The notes beneath the pieces are model-generated. The model saw only the letters and a program-made list of their open reading frames with translations, did not search any database and was not told the origin of the DNA. This document shows, one piece after another, positions 1-5,993 of a stretch of 7,302 nucleotides of DNA. The stretch's first letter is position 1. The number at the start of each line of letters is the position of its first letter. The translations under genes and the position numbers were made by a program. The stretch is from Flavobacterium sp. (GTDB lineage Bacteria > Bacteroidota > Bacteroidia > Flavobacteriales > Flavobacteriaceae), in NCBI GenBank assembly GCA_003449615.1, contig DMHA01000076.1, forward strand, positions 422-7,723. The letters run 5' to 3'.

Positions 1-746
1 GTTGAAGTAAACATCCAAATCATACTGATTGCATAAGGAATCATCGTGATAAATCCTTGGATGATTTGAACCAGCATCATCATCAGAAATGTAGTGCCAA
101 CGGTAGTCCAAAATTTTTGTTTCAGCAAACGAAAACCATTTGCCAAAGCGGTAAAATAGCCAACATCTTTTAGACTATATTCGTAGTAAGACAAAGTAAT
201 CCAAGACAAAAATGCCGAACCTACAATGATAATTAACGGAATCCCGATGAGAATAAAACAAAGTAAAAAAAGCAAAACAAAGACAACTATAGCTAAAGGC
301 GTTATGATAAATAGGCTGCCCAAAAAGAATACAATCATTTTGCCAATATTCGATTTCAAACCATTGATAATTTCTTGAGTAGAGAAAGCATTCCCATTTG
401 TTTTTTCCACGAGTTTCATATAAATGACAGGGAAACTGACGCTGAGCATCGATAAAATAACGATGAGTAGAAAAGCAAGGACAAAACCTCCTGCAATGAG
501 AATCATATTATTGTTAAAATAATCCATTATAAAGTTTGAATTATTTTGCGGATTTGAAATTCCAGAGAAAATCACTTCCATATAAACTTTGGAAAAGAAA
601 TAAATCAAAACCACCAATATCATCAAAAATATCCCGTTGATGACCAAATAATTTTTGAAATAATGCTTTCCAAAAGTTTTGAAGAAAGCAGTGGTGTCGG
701 AGAAATTAGCGCTTAAATCACGCTTTTTATAGAGTTCGAATATCAT
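1..746 (-). CDS. Multi-pass membrane protein of the SpoIIM/RDD locus, C-terminus beyond window
   Basis: An open frame of 248 codons starts at ATG 746-744 and runs off the left edge without a stop. The start is supported by an ATGA overlap with the stop of the SpoIIM-like gene (743-745), which implies translational coupling. The product is very hydrophobic. Likely membrane segments are at about residues 33-53, 81-105, 137-180 (probably two helices) and 212-245. A short soluble N-terminus (MIFELYKKRDLSANFSDT) precedes the first one. No catalytic motif is visible. The layout resembles the poorly characterised YesL/DUF975-like or GDPD-membrane-domain integral membrane proteins, but I cannot assign a family from reading alone. 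Its position directly after SpoIIM, divergent from an RDD gene, fits the Bacteroidota locus in which DUF4129, MoxR and DUF58 genes usually follow. A structural or assembly role in the envelope is inferred from context only. Confidence 0.8.
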   Translation of the reverse strand, partial: MIFELYKKRDLSANFSDTTAFFKTFGKHYFKNYLVINGIFLMILVVLIYFFSKVYMEVIFSGISNPQNNSNFIMDYFNNNMILIAGGFVLAFLLIVILSMLSVSFPVIYMKLVEKTNGNAFSTQEIINGLKSNIGKMIVFFLGSLFIITPLAIVVFVLLFLLCFILIGIPLIIIVGSAFLSWITLSYYEYSLKDVGYFTALANGFRLLKQKFWTTVGTTFLMMMLVQIIQGFITMIPYAISMIWMFTS

Positions 747-1708
747 AGTGATTGGATTTTTTTGTGAACAATAAATGGATAAATCAGGTAATAAAAAGAG
801 ATAATTGCCAAGGTAAACAGAATAATGAAACTGCTTAGCCAGTTGGGCATATCAATAGAATATCTTGTAATAAAACCTTCGAGAAAACCTGCTGCAATGG
901 TAAAAGGAACGGTGCTCAAGAATATTTTGAAACTGTTTTTGAAACCAATTTTAAAAGAATTCATCCTCGAATAGGTTTTCGGGAATAGGAGGGAAGCCCC
1001 AAGAATGTAACCTGCGGCAGTTTCTATCACGATGCCAAAAATTTCCATCGAACCGTGAATCCAAATCCCCCGAACGCTTTTCCAAAAAACACCTTGCTGG
1101 AAGAAAAAATATTGGAAAGAACCTAACATTATGGCATTTTGCAACGAAACATAAAAAGTGCCAATGCCACCAAAAATTCCGAAAATATAACACATCATCC
1201 CGACCCTCAAATTGTTGAAAGTGATGCCAATAAAACTCCCCCAATTGCTTCCAGATTTGTAAATAGCCACGGGATTTCCGTCTTTTATATTTTCTAGAGT
1301 TGTGTTGACATAGCCATCTCCAAGAATTAATCGGACAAAATCGGCATCGTATCTAGCCGAAATAGCTCCGAGGAAAACGGTGGCAAAGAATAGGACAAAA
1401 GCATACACCAAGTACCTTCGATATTCATAAAGTAACAGCGGCACTTCGGTTTTGAAGAAATAGACCAATCGATTGCTTTCGGTTCGTTTGGTCTTGTAAA
1501 TTTTTTGATAAATCTGTGAGGCTAAATAGTTTAGGTAAACCACCGTTTTGCTTTTGGCATAATAAGTTTGGGCATAAGATAAATCATTCATTAATTGAAT
1601 GTATAAATTTGCCATTTCATCAGGATTTTTTTTAGCTTTACCAAAAATAGCTTGCTCAAATTCAAGCCATTTTTCTTTATTGGTTTTTATAAATGCAATT
1701 TCTCTCAT
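743..1708 (-). CDS. SpoIIM-family (DUF95) integral membrane protein
   Basis: This 321-residue protein has a soluble N-terminal part (about 1-95) rich in Lys, Tyr and Glu, followed by about six membrane segments near residues 98-117, 160-185, 187-205, 219-242, 262-282 and 290-312. Family signatures include the Asn/Gly-rich stretch NNLRVGMMCYIFGIFGG (165-181), the following N191-x-x-x-L-G, and IHGSMEIFGIVIETAAGYIL (217-236), which matches the HG-x-x-E-x(n)-AG-x-x-LG pattern of SpoIIM/DUF95 proteins. Bacillus SpoIIM acts in peptidoglycan remodelling during engulfment. Homologues in non-sporulating bacteria are common and their role is unknown, so sporulation should not be inferred. The ATG at 1708-1706 gives the expected start (MREIAFIKTNKEKW). 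The stop overlaps the ATG of the next minus-strand gene by 4 bases, so the two probably form an operon. The RDD gene is divergent, 20 bases away. Confidence 0.88.
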   Translation of the reverse strand: MREIAFIKTNKEKWLEFEQAIFGKAKKNPDEMANLYIQLMNDLSYAQTYYAKSKTVVYLNYLASQIYQKIYKTKRTESNRLVYFFKTEVPLLLYEYRRYLVYAFVLFFATVFLGAISARYDADFVRLILGDGYVNTTLENIKDGNPVAIYKSGSNWGSFIGITFNNLRVGMMCYIFGIFGGIGTFYVSLQNAIMLGSFQYFFFQQGVFWKSVRGIWIHGSMEIFGIVIETAAGYILGASLLFPKTYSRMNSFKIGFKNSFKIFLSTVPFTIAAGFLEGFITRYSIDMPNWLSSFIILFTLAIISFYYLIYPFIVHKKIQSL

Positions 1709-1728
1709 CGAGGGCTAAAATAAGAAAT
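1709..1728. other. Very short divergent intergenic gap (20 bases) between SpoIIM-like and RDD genes
   Basis: Only 20 bases separate the two divergent ATG codons. The plus side has an A-rich stretch (aaaataagaaat) just before ATG 1729, typical of Bacteroidota starts that do not use a strong Shine-Dalgarno sequence. A promoter and leader cannot fit for either gene without lying inside the opposite coding sequence. I saw no convincing TAnnTTTG/TTG Bacteroidota promoter pair within about 80 bases on either side, so promoter positions are left unassigned. Confidence 0.5.
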
Positions 1729-2472
1729 ATGTCAGAATTATCCATTCGCACAACACAAAATGTTATAATAAATTTTAAAGCGGCCTCTGTTGGCGAAAGA
1801 ATGTTGGCAAGCCTATTGGATTTGCTCATAAAAGCAGCCTATATTATAGCGGTAAGTTATATTTTTTTTATAGTAATGGGTATTGGCGATTTACTAGATC
1901 GAGTGGATATGTGGTCGAGAGTTGCCGTAATTATCCTTTTTTTCTTCCCAGTAATGATTTATTCTGTAACCTTAGAAAGTATTTTTGAAGGGCAAACCAT
2001 TGGAAAAAAGTTGATAAAAATAAAAGTGGTTAAAATTGATGGTTATCAAGCTAGTTTTGGTAATTATCTCATTCGTTGGCTTTTTAGGATTGTCGAAAAC
2101 AATATGTTTGGCGGACTAATCGGATTGGTAGCAATGATAGTCAATAGCAAAACCCAGCGAATGGGCGATATGGCAGCAGGAACGGCTGTCATTACGCTAA
2201 AAAATAATATTTCAATCAATAACACTATTCTTGAAGAGATTGGCGATGCTTATGTACCCATTTATCCATTGGTAATCAAGCTTTCGGATAATGATATGCG
2301 AATTATTAAGGACACTTTTTTGGTTGCCGAAAAAAGTAATGATCCCCTAACCATTCATAATTTGACCAGAAAAATAGAAAGTGTTACGGGTATAAAAAAT
2401 CAATCTGGAAATCAAATTGATTTTATAAAGACCATTTTGAAAGATTATAATTTTTATACACGAAATATGTGA
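1729..2472 (+). CDS. RDD-family membrane protein with cytosolic C-terminal tail
   Basis: This 247-residue protein carries an RDD domain at about residues 12-158. The signature is seen as VGERMLASLLDLL (21-33, containing the Arg and first Asp), the loop EGQTIGKKLIKIKVVKIDG (87-105), and RMGDMAAGTAV (144-154) with the second Asp. Membrane segments lie at about 28-50, 64-85 and 112-138. Residues 159-247 form a hydrophilic tail without membrane segments, longer than the minimal domain, and of unknown role. RDD proteins are integral membrane proteins; some have been linked to ion exchange and others to protein export or envelope maturation, so no reaction is claimed here. I chose ATG 1729 over an in-frame ATG at 1693. 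The earlier one lies inside the divergent SpoIIM coding sequence and adds 12 atypical residues, while 1729 has the A-rich upstream stretch. Divergence from SpoIIM is a conserved-looking arrangement and suggests a shared function. Confidence 0.88.
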   Translation: MSELSIRTTQNVIINFKAASVGERMLASLLDLLIKAAYIIAVSYIFFIVMGIGDLLDRVDMWSRVAVIILFFFPVMIYSVTLESIFEGQTIGKKLIKIKVVKIDGYQASFGNYLIRWLFRIVENNMFGGLIGLVAMIVNSKTQRMGDMAAGTAVITLKNNISINNTILEEIGDAYVPIYPLVIKLSDNDMRIIKDTFLVAEKSNDPLTIHNLTRKIESVTGIKNQSGNQIDFIKTILKDYNFYTRNM

Positions 2473-2549
2473 TGGGAGTTACGAGGTACGATATACGATA
2501 TACGAGGTACGAGGTACGAGGTACGAAGTGGGAAGATGGAAGATGGAAG
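2473..2549 (+). repeat. Intergenic heptanucleotide tandem repeat, 11 units
   Basis: Directly after the RDD stop codon, 77 bases parse without gaps into eleven 7-base units. The first is TGGGAGT. Seven units of the TACGANN type follow from 2480 to 2528 (TACGAGG four times, TACGATA twice, TACGAAG once). TGGGAAG and two copies of ATGGAAG end the array. The degenerate periodicity fades into AGTAAGG at 2550. The array fills more than half of the 130-base spacer before the acyltransferase operon. It has no strong inverted repeat or T-run, so it does not look like an intrinsic terminator. The remaining 53 bases are AT-rich and must hold the leader and possibly the promoter of the operon. One weak -7-like match, TAATTTTA at 2576-2583, was seen without a good upstream TTG partner. 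Confidence 0.85.
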
Positions 2550-2602
2550 AGTAAGGTGGAACAAAATGAATTGTTTAATTTTATAAAGTCAAAATTAAAA
2601 CA

Positions 2603-3580
2603 GTGAAGAATTATACTGTCAGACCATACATAGGAAACGATTACGAGAACTGGAATGCTTTTATTGGTCAAGCCAAAAATGCTACATTCCTGTTTCATCG
2701 TGATTTTATGGAATATCATTCCGATAGATTTCAGGATTATTCTTTGGTTATTTTGGACGGCGAAAAATGGGTGGCTGTTCTTCCTGCGAATGTGGTTGGC
2801 AATGAAGTTTTCTCGCATCAGGGTTTGACTTATGGCGGATTGGTTTATAACGAAAAACTAAAATTAGCTTCGATTCTTGAAATTTTCAAAAGTATTTTAT
2901 CGTTTTTGAATGAAATTAAAATCGAGAAATTACAGTTAAAGTTATTGCCCTCCATTTACCATCAAAAACCTGCCGACGAATTGCATTATGCTTTGTTTTT
3001 GGCGGAAGCCCAATTAATACGCAGAGATACATTGGCTGTTTTGGATTTGACAAAGAAAAATAGTTTGTCCAAATTGAGAAAAAGAAGCATTCAAAAAGGA
3101 ATTTCAAATGATTTTAAAATAAAAGAAGTCGCTGATTTTGAGGAATTTTGGAACGAAATATTAATTCCTAATTTAGCCCAAAAACACCAAGCCAAACCCG
3201 TACATAGTTTAGAAGAAATCACAAAATTGAAAGCCTTATTTCCTGAAAACATTCGTCAATTTAATGTGTATCAAAACGGAATTATTGTGGCAGGAACCAC
3301 TATTTTTGATAGCGATAATGTAGCTCATTGTCAATATATTTCTGGCAAAGAAGACAAAAATGAATTGGGAGGATTGGATGTGTTATTTCAACATTTGATT
3401 TCAGAAACTTTCAAAGACAAACATTTTTTTGACTTTGGAATATCCAACGAAAATCAAGGCCGAAAACTGAATGAAGGTTTGTCTTATTGGAAAGAAAGTT
3501 TTGGTGCAAGTACGATGGTTCAGGATTTCTATGAAGTGGCAACCATTAATTTTACGAAACTTGACAATATTTTAAAATAA
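2603..3580 (+). CDS. FemAB/GNAT-like acyltransferase of a surface-polysaccharide cluster
   Basis: This 325-residue soluble protein has two GNAT-like halves. The first (about 1-140) includes the conserved-looking FLFHRDFMEYHSDRF (29-43), the region ending in PANVVGNEVFSHQGLTYGGL (61-80), and QLKLLPSIYH (111-120). The second (about 140-325) includes LSKLRKRSIQKGI (155-167), the IIVAGTTIF strand (227-235) and HFFDFGISNENQGRKLNEGL (274-293). This is the pattern of the Acetyltransf_6 / FemAB-like group often found beside sugar-nucleotide aminotransferases in Flavobacteriaceae. A likely role is N-acylation of an amino-sugar intermediate; donor and acceptor cannot be read from the sequence. The start is GTG 2603, preceded by an A-rich stretch. 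The next Met is residue 36, inside a conserved block, so GTG is strongly preferred. The nuclease gene follows 11 bases after the stop, suggesting one operon. Confidence 0.8.
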   Translation: MKNYTVRPYIGNDYENWNAFIGQAKNATFLFHRDFMEYHSDRFQDYSLVILDGEKWVAVLPANVVGNEVFSHQGLTYGGLVYNEKLKLASILEIFKSILSFLNEIKIEKLQLKLLPSIYHQKPADELHYALFLAEAQLIRRDTLAVLDLTKKNSLSKLRKRSIQKGISNDFKIKEVADFEEFWNEILIPNLAQKHQAKPVHSLEEITKLKALFPENIRQFNVYQNGIIVAGTTIFDSDNVAHCQYISGKEDKNELGGLDVLFQHLISETFKDKHFFDFGISNENQGRKLNEGLSYWKESFGASTMVQDFYEVATINFTKLDNILK

Positions 3581-3591
3581 ATTTGACCAAT

Positions 3592-4782
3592 ATGCAATTC
3601 CAAAACCTAATTTCCTTTATTGACGAAACACACCAAACCTTGCAGCAAAGTGCGGTAAAAGCAGTGAACAGTCACATCACTTTACGAAATTGGCTCATTG
3701 GATATTATATTGTAGAGTTTGAACAAAAAGGAGAAGATAGAGCGAAATATGGGACGAAATTGTTAAAAGAATTGGCTAATAGTCTTAAAATTAAAGGGCT
3801 TTCTGCACCTGAACTTTCTCGTTGCAGACAGTTTTTTAATACTTACTATTTGTTTATAGATTTTTTAAATTTTTTACCCGCTTATGATAAAATTAAAAAT
3901 AAAATCACTTCCAATAAAATTCTTGGGTCAGTGACCCAAGAATTGGAATTAGAGATACTTGGGTCAGTGACCCAAGTATCAGAAAACCAAAAACGGGGGT
4001 CAGCAACCCCCGAATTACAAAAGTCTGAAATTGAAGAAGATGAAGCCTATTACACCCAAATTTTTACTCAAATATCCTACACCCATTTTGTAGAATTAAT
4101 AAAAATAAAAGAACCTACAAAACGCAAATTCTACGAATTATCCATTATAAAAAATACTCTTTCGGTTCGGGAATTAGAAAGACAAATTGCCACGTTAACT
4201 TATGAAAGAGTGGGTTTGTCCTCCAATACTGATTTGGCATTCCGAGAATTAAAAAACAAAATAATTCCAGAAACCACCAATGATGCTATAAAATCCATTT
4301 ATTTTTTTGATTTTCTAAATTTGCCAAACGCACATCTTGTTCAGGAAAACCAATTGGAAGAAGCGTTAATAAACCATCTTGAAAAATTTATTATCGAACT
4401 CGGTAATGGATTTTGTTTTGAAGCCCGACAGAAACGAATATTGATTGATGAGGATTATTGTTTTGTGGATTTGGTTTTCTATCACAGATTGCTAAAATGC
4501 CATATCCTTATTGAATTGAAAGTAGATAAATTCAAACACGAACACCTATCGCAACTTAATAGTTATGTGGGGTATTATAATGATCAGGTCAAACAAATGG
4601 ATGACAGTCCTACCATTGGAATTTTACTTTGCACCGAAAAAGGAAACAAAATGGTCGAATATGCGTTGGCTGGAATGGAAGAAAAATTATTTGTAAGCAA
4701 ATATCTAGTGCAATTGCCTCAAAAAGAGCAATTGATACAATTTTTAGAAAACGAATTGAAAAATAACGACATCACCCAATGA
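3592..4782 (+). CDS. DUF1016/YhcG-type PD-(D/E)XK nuclease domain protein
   Basis: The protein has 396 residues from ATG 3592, or 399 from an alternative TTG at 3583; numbering here counts from the TTG. The N-terminal DUF1016_N helical domain covers about 8-100 ([19 protein letters not shown] at 32-50; [17 protein letters not shown] at 73-89). A middle helical part follows at 155-245 ([40 protein letters not shown]). The C-terminal nuclease fold covers about 255-390, with candidate active-site residues Asp296 (FVDLVFYH), Glu311 and Lys313 (LIELK). Homologues are predicted nucleases, often near type I restriction loci; activity here is inferred. Between the domains (about 101-150) lies a polar linker with a 12-residue repeat, GSVTQ, GSVTQ, GSATP at 115, 127 and 139, encoded by palindromic DNA. 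The gene is wedged between two sugar genes, and its TGA overlaps the next ATG. It is probably co-transcribed cargo; a role in polysaccharide synthesis is unlikely. Confidence 0.88.
   Translation: MQFQNLISFIDETHQTLQQSAVKAVNSHITLRNWLIGYYIVEFEQKGEDRAKYGTKLLKELANSLKIKGLSAPELSRCRQFFNTYYLFIDFLNFLPAYDKIKNKITSNKILGSVTQELELEILGSVTQVSENQKRGSATPELQKSEIEEDEAYYTQIFTQISYTHFVELIKIKEPTKRKFYELSIIKNTLSVRELERQIATLTYERVGLSSNTDLAFRELKNKIIPETTNDAIKSIYFFDFLNLPNAHLVQENQLEEALINHLEKFIIELGNGFCFEARQKRILIDEDYCFVDLVFYHRLLKCHILIELKVDKFKHEHLSQLNSYVGYYNDQVKQMDDSPTIGILLCTEKGNKMVEYALAGMEEKLFVSKYLVQLPQKEQLIQFLENELKNNDITQ
3918..4025 (+). repeat. Three in-frame palindromic elements with exact 36-base period inside the nuclease gene
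   Basis: Element 1 (3918-3944) has the 13-base arm AATTCTTGGGTCA, a single central G at 3931, and the perfect complementary arm. Element 2 (3954-3980) has arm GATACTTGGGTCA, central G at 3967, and the perfect complementary arm. Element 3 is shorter (3994-4012), with arm CGGGGGT, a 5-base centre centred on 4003, and arm ACCCCCG. The centres are 36 bases apart each time, so the repeat is 12 codons and always in frame. The two 27-base elements share the 19-base core CTTGGGTCAGTGACCCAAG. Outer bases differ between copies, yet pairing is kept in each. The encoded peptides sit in the linker between the N-terminal and nuclease domains. Confidence 0.92.
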
Positions 4783-5993
4783 TACAATTCCTCGACTTAA
4801 AAAAAATAAACGCCCCTTATGAAACTGCATTTCAGGAAAAACTGAAATTAGTTCTCGAAAACGGTTGGTATATTTTGGGCAATGAAGTCACAACATTCGA
4901 AAATAATTTTGCCAACTATTGCGGAGCTAAACATTGCATTGGTGTTGGCAACGGATTTGATGCTTTGGTCCTAATTTTCAAAGGTTATATTCAATTGGGG
5001 AAATTGCAAAAAGGAGACGAAGTGATTGTTCCAGCCAATACTTATATTGCTAGTATTTTAGCGATTATAGCAGCGGATTTGGTGCCAGTTTTGGTAGAGC
5101 CAAGGTTAGAAACCTACAATCTCAATCCCGATTTAATTTCAGAAAAAATAACATCCAAAACCAAGGCAATTCTGGTGGTGCATCTTTATGGACAACTAGC
5201 CGAAATGGAAAAAATAAGTGAAATTGCTGAGAAAAATAATCTTTTGATTGTTGAAGATGCGGCACAAGCACATGGATTAGTATTAAATTCCAAAAATAAA
5301 ATTCCAAATTCCAAAAATAAAATTCCAAATTCCAATGCAGAAATTCCAATGCAGAAATTCCAAATTCCAAATTCTAATATAGATTCAGACACTAATTTCA
5401 CACGCTCCCTAGCTCCCCCTTCGGGGGCGGGGGGGGCTGCGTACAGTTTTTACCCTGGAAAAAATCTTGGTGCCTTAGGCGATGGGGGAGCAGTTGTTAC
5501 CAATGATTCTGAATTGGAAAAAGTGATACGATCATTACGAAATTATGGTTCCGAAGTTAAATATCAGAATGAATATATTGGTGTCAATTCAAGATTGGAC
5601 GAAATTCAAGCCGCTTTTTTGAATGTCAAATTGCCTTATTTAGATGTTGAGAATACTATCAGAAGAGCAATTGCCAAACGTTATTTATCTGAGATTAATA
5701 ACGAGAAAATTGTATTACCGTTCTGGGATTCGACGAACAATCACGTTTTTCATTTGTTTGTCATTCGATCTGAAAACCGAGCCGAATTGCAGCAGTATTT
5801 ATTAGATAACGGAATTCAAACCCTGATTCATTATCCCATTCCGCCACATCAGCAAAAAGCTTTTAAGTCGTTGAATGATTTGTCCTTTCCAATTACCGAA
5901 AAAATACATCGAGAGGTTTTGAGTTTGCCAATGAGTCCAGTGTTGACAATGGATGAGGTGGATTATATTGTTTCAATTTTAAATCAGTATTAA
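4779..5993 (+). CDS. DegT/DnrJ/EryC1/StrS aminotransferase (FdtB/QdtB-like) with repeat-derived insertion
   Basis: This is a PLP-dependent sugar-nucleotide aminotransferase. The best resemblance is to enzymes making dTDP-3-amino-3,6-dideoxyhexoses (Fuc3N or Qui3N); the exact sugar is inferred. Visible motifs include the N-terminus [27 protein letters not shown] (28-41), [14 protein letters not shown] (53-66), [13 protein letters not shown] (81-93), VEDAAQAHG (158-166, with Asp160 and Gln163 for the cofactor) and [20 protein letters not shown] (223-242), where Lys228 is the Schiff-base lysine. It also has [12 protein letters not shown] (270-281) and [13 protein letters not shown] (350-362). 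Length is 404 residues against about 365 for the family. The excess lies at 167-219, where about 13 residues are expected between AQAHG and the SFYPGK block. There it encodes two NSKNKIP copies, [11 protein letters not shown] and [10 protein letters not shown]. The frame and catalytic residues are intact, so it is called a gene, though activity is uncertain. The ATG overlaps the nuclease stop by 4 bases. Confidence 0.9.
   Translation: MIQFLDLKKINAPYETAFQEKLKLVLENGWYILGNEVTTFENNFANYCGAKHCIGVGNGFDALVLIFKGYIQLGKLQKGDEVIVPANTYIASILAIIAADLVPVLVEPRLETYNLNPDLISEKITSKTKAILVVHLYGQLAEMEKISEIAEKNNLLIVEDAAQAHGLVLNSKNKIPNSKNKIPNSNAEIPMQKFQIPNSNIDSDTNFTRSLAPPSGAGGAAYSFYPGKNLGALGDGGAVVTNDSELEKVIRSLRNYGSEVKYQNEYIGVNSRLDEIQAAFLNVKLPYLDVENTIRRAIAKRYLSEINNEKIVLPFWDSTNNHVFHLFVIRSENRAELQQYLLDNGIQTLIHYPIPPHQQKAFKSLNDLSFPITEKIHREVLSLPMSPVLTMDEVDYIVSILNQY
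5285..5382 (+). repeat. Coding heptanucleotide tandem repeat, 14 units, inside the aminotransferase gene
   Basis: Ninety-eight bases parse exactly into fourteen 7-base units. AAATTCC occurs eight times, AAAAATA twice and AATGCAG twice, with AAATTCT and AATATAG at the end. A higher-order unit of 21 bases (three heptamers) repeats twice at 5285-5326 and gives the peptide NSKNKIP twice. The array lies in the insertion between the AQAHG and SFYPGK motifs of the aminotransferase. A length change of one or two units would shift the frame, and both alternative frames stop at once at the 3' end (TAA 5375-5377, TAG 5380-5382). Confidence 0.92.
5404..5438 (+). repeat. GC-rich hairpin module with an eight-G run inside the aminotransferase gene
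   Basis: A GC-rich block sits in an otherwise AT-rich gene and encodes [14 protein letters not shown] hairpin is possible from CCCCC (5415-5419), a TTC loop and GGGGG (5423-5427). At RNA level AGCUCCCCC (5411-5419) can alternatively pair with 5430-5438, with one U-G pair. Bases 5429-5436 are eight consecutive G. The composition differs sharply from both flanks and from the adjacent heptamer array, so it looks like a separate repeat-derived module. It ends where the conserved AAYSFYPGK segment resumes. Confidence 0.7.

Noticed and set aside
951..1244. Minus-strand frame of 97 codons inside the SpoIIM-like gene
   Set aside because: Rich in Trp, His, Cys and Phe, as expected for an out-of-frame reading of a membrane-protein gene. 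The SpoIIM frame is clearly the real one.
1693..1728. Earlier in-frame ATG for the RDD gene at 1693
   Set aside because: It lies inside the divergent SpoIIM coding region and adds 12 residues that do not resemble RDD N-termini. ATG 1729 has an A-rich upstream stretch.
2473..2549. Intrinsic terminator after the RDD gene
   Set aside because: No stable stem followed by a T-run. The sequence is a direct heptamer repeat, not an inverted repeat.
2550..2602. Promoter for the acyltransferase operon (TAATTTTA at 2576-2583)
   Set aside because: It only partly matches TAnnTTTG and lacks a TTG at suitable distance upstream. In such AT-rich DNA the match is weak evidence.
2423..2818. Open minus-strand frame of about 130 codons crossing the intergenic array and the start of the acyltransferase gene
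   Set aside because: It overlaps a well-supported plus-strand gene, and its centre is only the heptamer array read as repeated SYLV-type peptides. No family resemblance.
3918..4025. Possible minimal CRISPR array because of the 36-base period
   Set aside because: The period is filled by palindromes plus short variable pieces, with no repeat-spacer structure of normal lengths, only three units, full in-frame coding, and no cas genes.
5122..5401. Two open minus-strand frames across the aminotransferase insert, giving repeated LEFGI-type peptides
   Set aside because: They exist because the heptamer array has few stops on the minus strand. They lie wholly inside a conserved enzyme gene.
4779..5993. 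Aminotransferase as a pseudogene
   Set aside because: Despite the insert, the frame is intact from start to stop and Asp160, Gln163 and Lys228 are present. Loss of activity cannot be excluded but is not shown.
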